The position numbers and the translations under genes are program-made. From Falsiroseomonas ponticola (lineage in GTDB: Bacteria > Pseudomonadota > Alphaproteobacteria > Acetobacterales > Acetobacteraceae), in NCBI RefSeq assembly GCF_016805305.1, contig NZ_JAERQN010000006.1, positions 285,336 to 349,335 of the forward strand: a stretch of DNA of 64,000 nucleotides, written 5' to 3'. Within the stretch, counting starts at the first letter, position 1; each line of letters begins with the position of its first letter. Shown piece by piece: positions 54,666 through 63,892 of this stretch. The notes beneath the pieces are model-generated. The model was not told the DNA's origin and searched no databases. It worked only from the letters and a program-made list of their open reading frames with translations.

Positions 54666-55865
54666 ATGCCACGAGACACGCGCATAGCCCAGCCGGCCGA
54701 CCGGCTGGAGGAGCTTGATGCCCTGCGGGGCCTGGCCGCCTTCGCGGTCCTCATCCACCACGCGCTCCAGCTCATCCCGCGCTACGAGACGCCGGCCATC
54801 GCGGGCGCGGGCTGGCTGCGCTACACGCTGACGCAGCTGACGCCGCTGCGCATCGTGGAGATGGGGCGCCCCGCCGTCCTCTTCTTCTTCGTGCTGTCCG
54901 GCTATGTGCTGACCCGTGCGCTGCTGCGGAACGGGTCGCCGGGGCTTGGCGCCTTCGCCGCGCAGCGCACCATCCGGCTGGGACTGCCGGTCGCCGTCTC
55001 CGTGCTGCTCTCCGTCGCGCTCTATGCCGGCTTCGCGGAACCGGCCCTGCCCGCGGAGTGGCGGGAACGCAGCCTCTTCACCTGGCTGGAGGCGCCGACG
55101 CTGGGGCAGGTCGCCTCCAACATCGCGCTGATGGCCGACAACGACGACATGCGGCTGAACGTGGTGCTGTGGTCGCTGGTGCATGAATGGCGGCTGTCGC
55201 TGCTGCTGCCGCTGGTGCTGCTGTTCCGTGGCCGCGTCGCGCTGTTCCTGGCGGTGGTGCTCATGCTGATGGCGATCGGCATCATGGGCGGTGCCACGGA
55301 AAACCGCGTGCTGCTGGGGCCGCAGCTGCACAGCACCGTGGCGGCCAGCCTCTACTTCACCGGCGGGCTCGGCACCGGCGCGCTGCTGGCGCTGGCCTTC
55401 GGGCAGGATGTGCCGCGGCTGTCGGCGCAGGCCATGGCGGCGGCGGCGCTGGCGACGCTGGCGCTGTTCAGCATGGCATCGGACCTGCCGGTCTATGCGG
55501 GATCGGCGCTGCTGATCGTGATGGCGCGGCAGCCGGGCTGGCTGCGCAACGCGCTGCGATCGCCCCTGCTGGTCGGGCTCGGCGCCATCTCCTTCAGCCT
55601 CTACCTCGTGCATGTGCCGGTGCTCGTCGCGACCATGCACGCACTGCACGATGAATGGCGGCCGGAGGCGATGGCCGCCTTCGGCGCGGCGCTGGCGCTG
55701 GCCGCGGCGCTGCCGATGTATGCGCTGGTGGAGGTGCCGTCGCGGCGCCTGGCGCGGCGGGTGGAGAAGCGGCTTTCCCGCCCCGCGCGACGGGTGGTGC
55801 TGAAGGCGGAGGCCCCGGCGCCGGACTGGGCGCCGGAGGGCGGCATGCCGAACCGCGTGGCGTGA
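54666..55865 (+). CDS. Acyltransferase family 3 membrane protein (OafA/YrhL-like)
   Basis: A 399-residue membrane protein with about ten helices. The N-terminal LDALRGLAAFAVLIHHAL and FFVLSGYVLTRAL are the family signature; the histidine pair is presumed to take the acyl group. These enzymes O-acetylate or O-acylate surface polysaccharides or lipids. The C-terminus is a short cytoplasmic tail. The gene is convergent with eipB. Confidence 0.9.
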   Translation: MPRDTRIAQPADRLEELDALRGLAAFAVLIHHALQLIPRYETPAIAGAGWLRYTLTQLTPLRIVEMGRPAVLFFFVLSGYVLTRALLRNGSPGLGAFAAQRTIRLGLPVAVSVLLSVALYAGFAEPALPAEWRERSLFTWLEAPTLGQVASNIALMADNDDMRLNVVLWSLVHEWRLSLLLPLVLLFRGRVALFLAVVLMLMAIGIMGGATENRVLLGPQLHSTVAASLYFTGGLGTGALLALAFGQDVPRLSAQAMAAAALATLALFSMASDLPVYAGSALLIVMARQPGWLRNALRSPLLVGLGAISFSLYLVHVPVLVATMHALHDEWRPEAMAAFGAALALAAALPMYALVEVPSRRLARRVEKRLSRPARRVVLKAEAPAPDWAPEGGMPNRVA

Positions 55866-56747
55866 TCAGCAGCCCGCGGGCAGCGGGGCCAGTTCCAGCG
55901 CCTGGCCGGAGACGGAGAATTCGCCGAAATCCATGACGATCTCGTCCGCCACGCCATTCTCGAAATAGCGCAGCCCGACCTCGTATTCCGGCTGGGAGGC
56001 GCCGTTGGCGCCGGCGCCGCGTTCGAAGAAGGCGATGCGCATGCGGCCCGAGGCCTGATTCGCCATCAGCGGAAAGCGCGGCTGGGCGGCGGCGGGGCTC
56101 CAGGTGGAGACGATGGTCGTCGTGTCCTGCGCGCCGTCGTCGGAGGTGCCGTCGAAGAGCGGGGAGGCCAGCAGGCGGCGGCCGGCGCGCGCCGTCTCCA
56201 CCGCCAGCACGGTGTGGCGCATGGGCAGCAGCGTGCCCGGGGGCAGCGCCTCCTCCTTCCCCGCGGGCTCGGCGTAGCGGATGGTGCCGGAGCCGTCGGG
56301 GTTCAGCTCCGCCTCGCCGGAGACGCGCTGGCTGACGGCGCCCTGGGTGGTCTGGGTGAGCGAGAAGCGGAGGCGCGAATTGTCCTTCGCCTCATAGGTC
56401 GCGTAGTCGGAGACGGTCTCGACCTCCTGCCCGTCGCGGTCGGTGACGGTCATGGTCATGCGCTGGCGGGTGGCCCAGCCCTCGCAGGCATCGGCCACGT
56501 CGAAGACCATGGCGCCGCGGACGGCGGCGATGCCGGAGTTCCGCGCCTCCCCGAGATCGAGCCGGTAGGCGGCGCGGTGGGCCGCCATGCGGGCGATGCC
56601 GGCCGAGAGCGCTTCCTCGCTGACGCCTGCCCGCGGGCCGCCCGTGACGGGCCCCTGGGCCCAGGCGGGGACCGCCACCAGGGAAAAGCCGGGCGCCGCC
56701 AGCAGGCAGAGGGCGGCGGCGAGGGTCAGGCGACGGGGCTGGGCCAT
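55866..56747 (-). CDS. eipB: Cell envelope integrity protein EipB-like (DUF1849)
   Basis: A 293-residue periplasmic beta-spiral protein. A Sec signal (cleaved near AWAQ) is followed by AAYRLDLGEARNSGIAAVRGAMVFDV. A conserved cysteine in DACEGWATRQR (about residue 84) and the C-terminal Cys293 match the disulfide pair that EipB needs in Brucella. EipB maintains outer-membrane integrity. The ATG at 56747 was chosen as the signal-peptide start. It is 31 nt after aspS on the same strand. Confidence 0.88.
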   Translation of the reverse strand: MAQPRRLTLAAALCLLAAPGFSLVAVPAWAQGPVTGGPRAGVSEEALSAGIARMAAHRAAYRLDLGEARNSGIAAVRGAMVFDVADACEGWATRQRMTMTVTDRDGQEVETVSDYATYEAKDNSRLRFSLTQTTQGAVSQRVSGEAELNPDGSGTIRYAEPAGKEEALPPGTLLPMRHTVLAVETARAGRRLLASPLFDGTSDDGAQDTTTIVSTWSPAAAQPRFPLMANQASGRMRIAFFERGAGANGASQPEYEVGLRYFENGVADEIVMDFGEFSVSGQALELAPLPAGC

Positions 56748-56778
56748 GGATGCTCCTGGAAGCGCGGGCCTTGGGTAT

Positions 56779-58596
56779 CTAGGACGCCTTGGGCCCGGCC
56801 GCACCCGTCTTGGCAGGGGGGATGTCGAGTTTGATCGACAGCTCCTTGAGCCGCGCCGGCTCCACCGCCGCGGGCGCGCCCATCATCAGATCCTCCGCCT
56901 GCTGGTTCATGGGGAAGAGGATGACCTCCCGGATGTTCGGCTCATCGGCCAGCAGCATGACGATGCGGTCGATGCCGGGGGCGGAGCCGCCGTGGGGGGG
57001 CGCGCCGTAGCGGAAGGCGTTCAGCATGCCGCCGAAGCGCTGTTCGACCACATCGGCGCCGTAGCCCGCGATCTCGAAGGCGCGGAGCATGATGTCCGGG
57101 CGATGGTTGCGGATGGCGCCCGAGCTGAGTTCGATGCCGTTGCAGACGATGTCGTACTGGTAGGCCTTGATATCCAACGGGTTCATCGTGTTCAGCGCCT
57201 CCAGCTCCCCCTGCGGCATGGAGAAGGGGTTGTGGCTGAAGTCGATCTGGCCGGTTTCCTCGTTCAGCTCGTACATCGGGAAGGAGGTCACCCAGCAGAA
57301 GCGGTAGACATCCTTCTCGATGAGGTCGAGGTCGGTGCCGATGCGGGTGCGGGCCTTGCCGGCGAGCTTGGCGGCGTCCTCCACCTTGCCCGCGGCGAAG
57401 AAGACGGCGTCGCCGTCCTTCAGCCCCATCGCGTCGCGGATGGCGGCGGCGCGGGCGGGTTCCAGGTTCTTGGCGATAGGGCCGGCGCCGGCGCCGCCCT
57501 CGAAGGTCATGTAGCCGAGGCCGCCGGCGCCCTCGCTGCGGGCCCATTCGTTCAGCTGGTCGAAGAAGCGCCGCGGCTGGCTGGCCGCACCTGGCGCCGG
57601 GATGGCGCGCACCACGCCGCCCGAGGCCGCGATCTTGGCGAAGAGGCCGAAGGAGCCGCCGGCGAAGTGCTCCGTCACGTCGGCGATGCGCAGGGGATTC
57701 CGCAGATCCGGCTTGTCGGAGCCGAATTCGAGCATCGCCTGGTCATAGGGGATGCGGGGGAACGGGGCCGGCGTCACCGCCCGCTTGGTGCCGGAGTAGG
57801 AGGAGAATTCCTCGAAGACGCCGGCAAGAACGGGCTCGATGGCCGCGAAGACGTCTTCCTGGGTGACGAAACTCATCTCGAAGTCGAGCTGGTAGAACTC
57901 GCCCGGCGAGCGGTCGGCGCGGCTGGCTTCGTCCCGGAAGCAAGGGGCGATCTGAAAATATCGGTCGAATCCGGCCACCATCGCCAGCTGCTTGAACTGC
58001 TGGGGGGCCTGGGGGAGGGCGTAGAACTTGCCGGGGTGGTTGCGGGCGGGGACGAGGAAGTCGCGCGCGCCCTCCGGGCTGCTGGCCGTCAGGATGGGGG
58101 TCTGAAACTCGGTAAACCCTTGATCGATCATGCGGCGGCGGATGCTGGCGATCACGCTCGCGCGCAGCATCAGGTTGCGGTGCTGCCTCTCCCGCCGCAA
58201 ATCGATGAAGCGGTAGCGGAGGCGCAGATCCTCCGGGAACTCCTGGTCGCCGGCGACCTGGATGGGCAGGACCTCGGCCGCGCTCTGGACCGTGACTTCC
58301 CGCACGCGCAGCTCGATCTCGCCGGTCGGCAGCTTCGGGTTGATGGTGCTGCCCTCGCGCGGCACGACCTCCCCCGTCACGGTCACCACGGATTCGGGCC
58401 GGGCGCCGTCCAGCGTCGCGAAGCCGGGGGCGCCCTGGGCCACCACGCATTGCGTCAGGCCGTAATGGTCCCGCAGATCGACGAAGAGCAGGCTGCCATG
58501 GTCCCGCTTCCGGTGCACCCAGCCGGAGAGGCGCACGGTCTTGCCGGCATCGGTGGCGCGAAGGGCGCCGCAGGTATGGGTGCGGTAGGCGTGCAT
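56779..58596 (-). CDS. aspS: Aspartate-tRNA ligase
   Basis: A 605-residue class II synthetase, charging tRNA(Asp) and perhaps tRNA(Asn). The N-terminal OB fold holds [26 protein letters not shown]. Catalytic motif 2 covers [24 protein letters not shown], and the C-terminus has the [19 protein letters not shown] motif 3. An inserted GAD domain is seen between. Length matches the bacterial type (about 590). The start ATG at 58596 begins the typical [10 protein letters not shown]. Confidence 0.96.
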   Translation of the reverse strand: MHAYRTHTCGALRATDAGKTVRLSGWVHRKRDHGSLLFVDLRDHYGLTQCVVAQGAPGFATLDGARPESVVTVTGEVVPREGSTINPKLPTGEIELRVREVTVQSAAEVLPIQVAGDQEFPEDLRLRYRFIDLRRERQHRNLMLRASVIASIRRRMIDQGFTEFQTPILTASSPEGARDFLVPARNHPGKFYALPQAPQQFKQLAMVAGFDRYFQIAPCFRDEASRADRSPGEFYQLDFEMSFVTQEDVFAAIEPVLAGVFEEFSSYSGTKRAVTPAPFPRIPYDQAMLEFGSDKPDLRNPLRIADVTEHFAGGSFGLFAKIAASGGVVRAIPAPGAASQPRRFFDQLNEWARSEGAGGLGYMTFEGGAGAGPIAKNLEPARAAAIRDAMGLKDGDAVFFAAGKVEDAAKLAGKARTRIGTDLDLIEKDVYRFCWVTSFPMYELNEETGQIDFSHNPFSMPQGELEALNTMNPLDIKAYQYDIVCNGIELSSGAIRNHRPDIMLRAFEIAGYGADVVEQRFGGMLNAFRYGAPPHGGSAPGIDRIVMLLADEPNIREVILFPMNQQAEDLMMGAPAAVEPARLKELSIKLDIPPAKTGAAGPKAS

Positions 58597-58719
58597 GGGT
58601 ATGGGCCTGCGAGCAGATGAGGAATCGGGGGCGAAAGCGCCGCACCGGGCCCCTCCTGTCAAGGGCCGGGGCCTCGGCATGGCTTCCCCCCGCCCCGCCG
58701 CGGGGCTACACGGGATCGC

Positions 58720-59901
58720 ATGAGCCGCCGCACCCCGGGCGCCGACGCGTCGCCCGACCTGATCACGGATACCGAGACCCTCGCCGCGCTGTGCACCCGG
58801 CTCCGTGCCGAGAGCTTCGTGACGGTGGACACCGAATTCATGCGGGAGCGGACCTACTGGCCCGAACTCTGCGTCGTCCAGCTGGCGGGCGACAACGAGG
58901 TGGCGGTGGTGGATGCGCTGGCGCCGGGGCTCGACCTGGCGCCGCTCGGCGAGCTTCTGGCGGACCCGGCGGTGGTGAAGGTGTTCCACGCGGCGCGGCA
59001 GGACGTGGAGATCTTCCTGCTGAAGTTCGGCGCGGTGCCGACGCCGCTCTATGACACGCAGGTGGCCGCGACGGTGGCCGGCTTCGGCGACCAGGTGAGC
59101 TATGACCAGCTGGCCCGGGCACTGGCCAATGCGCAGATCGACAAGGCGCACCGCTTCAGCGACTGGGCGGCCCGGCCGCTTTCCCCCGCGCAGATCAACT
59201 ACGCCGCGGCCGACGTGACCCACCTTCGCCGCATCTACACCGGCCTGACCGCCAAGCTGGCCCGGGAGGGCCGCGACGGCTGGGTGGCGGAGGAGATGGG
59301 GGAGCTGGCGAACCCCGCGACCTATCGCCAGGACCCCGAGACGGCGTGGGAGCGGCTGCGGCCGCGCACGCATAACCGCCGGTTCCTCGGCATCCTGCGC
59401 GCCGCGGCGGCGTGGCGGGAGCGGGAGGCGCAGCGCGTCAACATCCCCCGCCAGCGCCTGGTGAAGGACGAGACGCTGCTGGAGATTGCCGCCACGGCGC
59501 CGGAGACGGTGAACGACCTGGCGCGGGCGCGCGGCATCTCCGAGGGTTTCGCCAAGGGCAAATCCGGCGCGAGCCTGCTGGCCGCCATCACGGCCGCCAA
59601 GGGGCTGCCGGACAACGCGCTGCCGGAAGCGCCGCGGGAGCGGAGCGGGGCAGCCCCCTCCCCCGCTTTGGTCCAGCTGCTGAAGGTGCTGCTGGCCGCC
59701 AAGAGCGAGGAACACCACGTGGCGCCGCGGCTGCTGGCCAATTCCGAGGAGCTGGAACGCCTGGCGGCCGGGGAGACGGATGTGCCGGCGCTGCAGGGCT
59801 GGCGGCGGGACGTGTTCGGGGAAGCGGCGCTGGCGCTGAAGGCGGGCAAGGTGGCTCTCGGCGTGGACGGGAAGAAGATCCGTCTGATTTCAGCGGGTTA
59901 G
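58720..59901 (+). CDS. rnd: Ribonuclease D
   Basis: A 393-residue 3'-to-5' exoribonuclease. DEDD residues are seen in [20 protein letters not shown] and [11 protein letters not shown]. One or two HRDC domains follow (about 215-380), with [19 protein letters not shown]. It trims tRNA and other structured RNA. It stands alone and diverges from aspS. Confidence 0.93.
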   Translation: MSRRTPGADASPDLITDTETLAALCTRLRAESFVTVDTEFMRERTYWPELCVVQLAGDNEVAVVDALAPGLDLAPLGELLADPAVVKVFHAARQDVEIFLLKFGAVPTPLYDTQVAATVAGFGDQVSYDQLARALANAQIDKAHRFSDWAARPLSPAQINYAAADVTHLRRIYTGLTAKLAREGRDGWVAEEMGELANPATYRQDPETAWERLRPRTHNRRFLGILRAAAAWREREAQRVNIPRQRLVKDETLLEIAATAPETVNDLARARGISEGFAKGKSGASLLAAITAAKGLPDNALPEAPRERSGAAPSPALVQLLKVLLAAKSEEHHVAPRLLANSEELERLAAGETDVPALQGWRRDVFGEAALALKAGKVALGVDGKKIRLISAG

Positions 59902-59933
59902 GGGCCGGCCCGGGCGGGTACTACGGGTTTAGC

Positions 59934-59974
59934 GCCCTCAATTTGAGGGCCGATTCCGGCTTTGGTTCGGAATC
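59934..59974. repeat. Two adjacent hairpins downstream of rnd
   Basis: GCCCTCAA (59934-59941) pairs with TTGAGGGC (59943-59950), then GATTCC (59953-59958) with GGAATC (59969-59974). They lie 32 nt after the rnd stop and may serve as terminator or mRNA-end structures, though no T-run follows. A shared repeat follows at 60004. Confidence 0.4.
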
Positions 59975-60003
59975 AAGGGGTTGGGGCTGATTCGTACAGC
60001 CCA

Positions 60004-60037
60004 TTTAGCCGATTATGCGCCTTTAGCACCGTTTTTC
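60004..60037 (-). repeat. Intergenic repeat, copy 2
   Basis: The minus strand reads GAAAAAC, 4 nt, CTAAAGGCGCATAA, TCGGCTAAA. It lacks the extra 9-nt unit found in copy 1 (12853-12895) and is otherwise the same. It begins within the stop codon of the 60036 gene, in its sense direction. Confidence 0.6.
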
Positions 60038-60635
60038 ATGGCCCCCCGGCCGGCGGCGGGGCCGTGCCTGCGCCTGCGCGATGGGCAGCAGGGGCGCCGC
60101 CGGCGCGGGGCTGCGGCAGGCCGCGGAGCGCCTGGGGCGGGATGCGCGGGACCAGGCGGGCGCGATCCGGCGGCGGGGGCGCGCCGGGGACAGGCGGCGG
60201 CGGCAGCGCCGCGGGATCGACCGGCAGCGCGGTGGCCATGCCGAGGGCGCGGGCGAGGAGCAGATCCTCCGGCGGGAGGATGCGGGCGGCGCGCCGGACG
60301 GTTTTCGCGATGCGATATTCCAGGGCGGCGAGGGCCGGGTCCGCGAAGGGGTGGCGGGAGACCGCGAGGAGCAGACGGGATAGGACGCCGGTCCTGGCTG
60401 TGATGGTGAGGGCGCTGAAGGCATTGCCGGCGGTGACGCCCCGGTTGGCCTGCAGGGCAGTCCAGGGGGCGTTGGTGACGGCGAGCCAGAAGATGGCGTC
60501 CCAGGTGGCGCGGCGGTCCCTCGGCGGGCGGCCGGGGCGCTTGTTGGTGGGGCGGAGATAGGGTTCGAGGGCGTGCCACTCCGCGTCGGTCAGGGGGGAC
60601 CAGGGGTGGGAGGGGGTGGGGTGGAGGGGGAGCAT
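60036..60635 (-). CDS. IS5-type transposase-derived protein (N-terminal domain only)
   Basis: A 199-residue protein whose first half matches the DUF4096/IS5 N-terminal domain: PLTDAEWHALEPYL, then KRPGRPPRDRRATWDAIFWLAVTNAPWTAL. The DDE catalytic domain is absent. The second half has a helical part (PALAALEYRIAKTVRRAARILPPEDL) and a proline/alanine-rich tail. It could be a domesticated DNA-binding protein or a decayed transposon remnant. It follows tcmP by 109 nt on the same strand. The start was set at ATG 60635. Confidence 0.5.
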   Translation of the reverse strand: MLPLHPTPSHPWSPLTDAEWHALEPYLRPTNKRPGRPPRDRRATWDAIFWLAVTNAPWTALQANRGVTAGNAFSALTITARTGVLSRLLLAVSRHPFADPALAALEYRIAKTVRRAARILPPEDLLLARALGMATALPVDPAALPPPPVPGAPPPPDRARLVPRIPPQALRGLPQPRAGGAPAAHRAGAGTAPPPAGGP

Positions 60636-60744
60636 GGGGATCCGAGACTCAAGGAACAGCCAAGATAGGAAAATATCCTCCAAACGTCAAGCGAATCTGG
60701 CGCGGCCCGCACGCCGAACCAGCCTATGTCATACGCGGGAACCT

Positions 60745-61990
60745 TTATGTTCGCTTCAGAAACGAAGGAAAAAAGGTTCGCTGATTTTTGAGCTTAACCA
60801 CATCCTCCGGCGAGATGCTTGATCCTTTGCGACGTTCGCCGCCATTTTTAGTGACAATTCGGACGTCTCCGCTCATGATTAGCGCATCATGGATATCGTC
60901 ACTGTGCGCCGGCGTTACATTATAGATGCGCTCATAAAAATCAATCACACGCACCGCATCGCCGTCGTCCGATATAATCTTAGGAACATCGACAAGCAAT
61001 TGTTCCTTGGCCGCCGCGCGAGCAGCCGTATCGAAAAGATACAGCATACTATCATCGTCGCGCGGATCATATCCAAGCATATTAAGGCCCGCCCGACCGA
61101 CATGCGCTTGACTACCTGAATTAGCATGAAGGACATCGTTATATACCTGTCGCGCGCGGTAGCTATTTGCGAAATGAATCAACCAATAACGCCAACCGTT
61201 CGGATTATTGATGGAGAACGGACTAACATACGGCGCACAACCAGCCAGCGCCTGAAATATGATGCGCTCCGCCGCACCAAGCCATTGCCGCTTGCTTAGA
61301 ACAAACTCTGGATCCGCAATATCCTCGGCCATTAAGCCCAGCCTCCGAAGCTGAGCGTTAGCCGCCTCGGCCCCCTTGGGGCTCAGAAAGGACAACATCG
61401 CTTGGATCGCGAAGGTAAAGAATATCTCGGTCGATCGACTAGCCTGCATTAAAGCTGTTATTGTCGCAAGATCTACCCCTGAATAACCATATTGATCCAA
61501 ATTATAGATTATATTCGTATAAGCGCCTAACGCAAGCAGCGTTTGTATGCCCTCCAAAGAACGGGCAAAACTGCCGATCAGATAATGAGCCTGGATATGA
61601 AGTTCAGGCACAGCCGCCCTCGCGCGCTCAAGTTCCTCCCCACACTCAACACGCAACATTTCAATGGCATCGGAGCTCGAGTCGTTCAAGATTAGAAGGC
61701 ATTCGATGTGGATGGGCGCGATTCCGTACAGCGAGCGTGCGGAATTTATGCCTGCGAGTGTCTGTGCCAAGACTTGAACGAAAATCAGCGGAGATCCCGG
61801 CGATCCGCAATCATATCTTCCACCACCAGCAAACCCGTCAATAATGGCTAAACGGAATCTGGTCTGCTGAGGCAGCTGGCATCTTACTGCTATGTACTGG
61901 CCTAGATAACTTTGGATGATTGCATGTTTTTTTTCGGCTATGATCGTCTAGCGTCGCCCCATGCTTCCAATTATATTGCTTTATCGACAC
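60745..61990 (-). CDS. tcmP: Three-Cys-motif partner protein TcmP, split by a frameshift at an A8 run
   Basis: TcmP proteins are found next to DUF5131 proteins and have a methyltransferase-like fold of unknown activity. The start is GTG at 61990 with GGAGG 6 nt before it, giving VSIKQYNWKHGATLDDHSRKK. The frame changes at eight consecutive A (minus strand; 61934-61927), then continues as HAIIQSYLGQYIAVRC and LAIIDGFAGGGRY, and runs open to a stop at 60745. The second frame has no good start before a TTG at 61770. Removing one A would give an uninterrupted 414-residue protein, including DGFAGGG and WRYWLIHFANSYR. The whole gene is AT-richer than the chromosome. Either slippage restores it, or it is phase-varied, or a base was miscalled. 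Confidence 0.75.
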
Positions 61991-61996
61991 ACGAGA

Positions 61997-62001
61997 CCTC
62001 C
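61997..62001 (-). promoter_or_regulatory. Ribosome binding site that fixes the tcmP start
   Basis: GGAGG on the minus strand, 6 nt before GTG at 61990, in the 27-nt gap after the DUF5131 gene. It supports a start in a frame other than that of the long downstream reading frame. Confidence 0.75.
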
Positions 62002-62017
62002 ATTGCCACCCAACGCC

Positions 62018-62791
62018 CTAATGAGTATGGGCCGGCATCATATCCCATGTCCTACCCTTGTATTCCCGGCCATTTTCTTTCTTTGATCGTTTTTTATTGT
62101 CTTTGCCCCATGTCCCCCATTGCTTAAAGAAAAAAGCGCAGCCTGCGACACCACAAGCATCATATATTTCATCAATCCACTCCTCCTTTAAAGGCCGAGC
62201 CAGCCTTCCACTTTCTCCTCCAACAATTGCCCAGTGTATATCGGTTAAATCAACGCCAGCAACCGAACCTATCAGAGGCTCAAACGAAATGAAACGCACT
62301 ACGGCAGGAACCTTCTTGAGTTCGCGCACACGCCCCACCACTGCCTCATTTTCAACACTCGTTCCCAACCAAACATTCTTTAAAATTCCAACCGAAGAGC
62401 TTAGAAGAAAATCAGCAAGACGCTCCGGTCGCTTTGTCAAAATCTGATAGTTATGCTGCGGCGTCTCTCGCATCACCCTCCAAACATCTTCAATGAAACC
62501 ATCTGTTACTTCTGGATGAAATAAATCACTCATAGAGTTCACAAATATCTTCTTCGGCTTAATCCACTTGCGAGGAAGGTCCAAAGCGGATCGATCTTCC
62601 CTAACCGTTCCGTTCCAAACGTGTCGATCGCCAGATTTCCGGGTCAACCCCTCATATTTAGACATTTTCATTGCGGCCAAACGGCGCGCCATCTCCATCG
62701 CATAACAATTTGTGCAGCCTGCCGACACAATTGAGCATCCGGCTACCGGATTCCAGGTTGCATCAGTCCATTCGATTTCTGTTTCGGCCAC
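62018..62791 (-). CDS. DUF5131 (phage Gp37/Gp68) family three-cysteine protein
   Basis: A 257-residue protein of the Gp37/Gp68 family. The three cysteines are C19, C26 and C29 (CX6CX2C) after IEWTDATWNPVAG, a pattern likened to radical-SAM clusters. Other landmarks are IFVNSMSDLFHPEV, YQILTKRPERL, VWLGTSVEN, RFISFEPLIG, WAIVGGESG and FFFKQWG near the end. The start is GTG at 62791. The gene is intact and starts a two-gene operon with tcmP, 27 nt away. Its low-GC DNA and link to mobile-type genes suggest phage or island origin. Confidence 0.88.
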   Translation of the reverse strand: MAETEIEWTDATWNPVAGCSIVSAGCTNCYAMEMARRLAAMKMSKYEGLTRKSGDRHVWNGTVREDRSALDLPRKWIKPKKIFVNSMSDLFHPEVTDGFIEDVWRVMRETPQHNYQILTKRPERLADFLLSSSVGILKNVWLGTSVENEAVVGRVRELKKVPAVVRFISFEPLIGSVAGVDLTDIHWAIVGGESGRLARPLKEEWIDEIYDACGVAGCAFFFKQWGTWGKDNKKRSKKENGREYKGRTWDMMPAHTH

Positions 62792-62896
62792 GACACTGTT
62801 CCATTAGCTTTCGGCATGTGACGCCAGCAGCGATTCTGCCTATGGACCGCCGTACAAACAAGCAGATTTGCCTATGCTGGGCGGTAGGAGGCTCCG

Positions 62897-63142
62897 ATGA
62901 ATGAGGCAGTCATGGTGCCCGCGCCGCCCCCGCCCGAGGCGGCAAACACGCCGCTGGACGATCCGGCCAAGCTCTCGCTGGCCGGGCAGATGCTGACGCG
63001 GCTGCTGCATTCGCCGGAGGGGGAGGCTGATGCGCTGGTCGTGCTGCTCGCGGGGTTAAAGCGGGAGCCGGGGGTGCCCGACCTCAGCGATGCGGAGATC
63101 GAGGCGGAGATCGCCGCCTACCGTGCCGCAGATCGTCGCTGA
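62897..63142 (+). CDS. Antitoxin-like small protein, first of a duplicated pair
   Basis: An 81-residue acidic protein. It is similar to the next gene in both protein (MNEAVMV, then DDPAKLSLAGQ) and leader (TATGCTGG ... GGAGG). It has no toxin downstream and looks like an orphan copy. A GGAGG site lies 5 nt before the ATG. Confidence 0.65.
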   Translation: MNEAVMVPAPPPPEAANTPLDDPAKLSLAGQMLTRLLHSPEGEADALVVLLAGLKREPGVPDLSDAEIEAEIAAYRAADRR

Positions 63143-63197
63143 CGCGTGCGTGCAATGGGGTGGCCTGCGGCGTTATGCTGGTGGGCAGGAGGTTCCG

Positions 63198-63440
63198 ATG
63201 AACCAGGTGGTCATGGTGCCGATCCCGCTGTCGCCGGAGGCGGCGGAGGCGTTGCGGGGTGATCCGGCCAAGCTCTCCATGGTCGGGGGCTTGGTCGATG
63301 ATGTGCTGCGCGCCTCCGCGCCGGCCGATCCGCTGCTGGCAATGATGGAAGCGGTGGGGCGGAAGGCGCAGGCGGCCGGGCTGACCGAGGCGGATGTGGA
63401 TGCCGAGCTTGCCGCATGGAACGCAGAGCGTCGTTCTTGA
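63198..63440 (+). CDS. Antitoxin-like small protein, second copy, paired with a PIN toxin
   Basis: An 80-residue acidic protein, MNQVVMVPIPLSPEAAEAL, with GDPAKLSMVGG and a C-terminal AGLTEADVDAELAAWNAE like many antitoxins of PIN-domain pairs. GGAGG lies before the ATG. Its 3' end overlaps the PIN gene start by about 40 nt, so they are translated as a coupled pair. Confidence 0.7.
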   Translation: MNQVVMVPIPLSPEAAEALRGDPAKLSMVGGLVDDVLRASAPADPLLAMMEAVGRKAQAAGLTEADVDAELAAWNAERRS

Positions 63441-63834
63441 TACCAGCACGGTTGTCAGCGCGCTGCTGAAGCCGGGATCGGTACCTGCGCGGGCAGTGGG
63501 GCTGGCTTTCGCGCGTTGTGAGGTCTGCGTCTCCGACGCGATGGAGGCGGAGTTGGTCGGCGTGCTGGCGCGGCCGAAGCTCCGGCGGTTCCTCGATGAA
63601 GGGGCGGTGCTGGGGTTTCTCAGCCTGATGCGTGGGCGGGCGCGGCGGGTGGTGCCGCGTGAGCGTGTGGCGGACTGCCGGGATGCCAAGGACAACATGG
63701 TGCTGGAGGCGGCGCTGGCAGGCGGCGCGGGGGTGATCGTGTCGGGGGATGCGGATCTCCTGGTGCTGCATCCCTGGCGGGGGGTGGCGGTGGTGTCGGC
63801 TGGGGCGTTTTTGGCCGGGGTTGATGTTGACTGA
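63400..63834 (+). CDS. PIN-domain toxin (VapC-like, COG1569)
   Basis: A 144-residue RNase-fold protein. Metal-binding acidic residues appear in VLDTSTVVSAL (Asp), SDAMEAELVGVL (Glu), CRDAKDNMVLEAA (Asp) and VSGDADLLVL (Asp). It would cleave RNA and be neutralised by the upstream protein. The start could be ATG 63394 or 63400, or TTG 63409; 63400 is used. Confidence 0.85.
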   Translation: MPSLPHGTQSVVLDTSTVVSALLKPGSVPARAVGLAFARCEVCVSDAMEAELVGVLARPKLRRFLDEGAVLGFLSLMRGRARRVVPRERVADCRDAKDNMVLEAALAGGAGVIVSGDADLLVLHPWRGVAVVSAGAFLAGVDVD

Positions 63835-63892
63835 GCGGGCGCCGAATGCGCTTCGCGCAGCCCCCCTCACCCGCTTCGGCTAGGCTCAGGAC

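Noticed and set aside
56779..59718. N-terminal extension of aspS by over 370 residues
   Set aside because: AspS starts at [10 protein letters not shown]; the extension is antisense to rnd.
61461..61844. Plus-strand 127-codon frame opposite tcmP
   Set aside because: It lacks motifs and lies within the AT-rich tcmP coding region.
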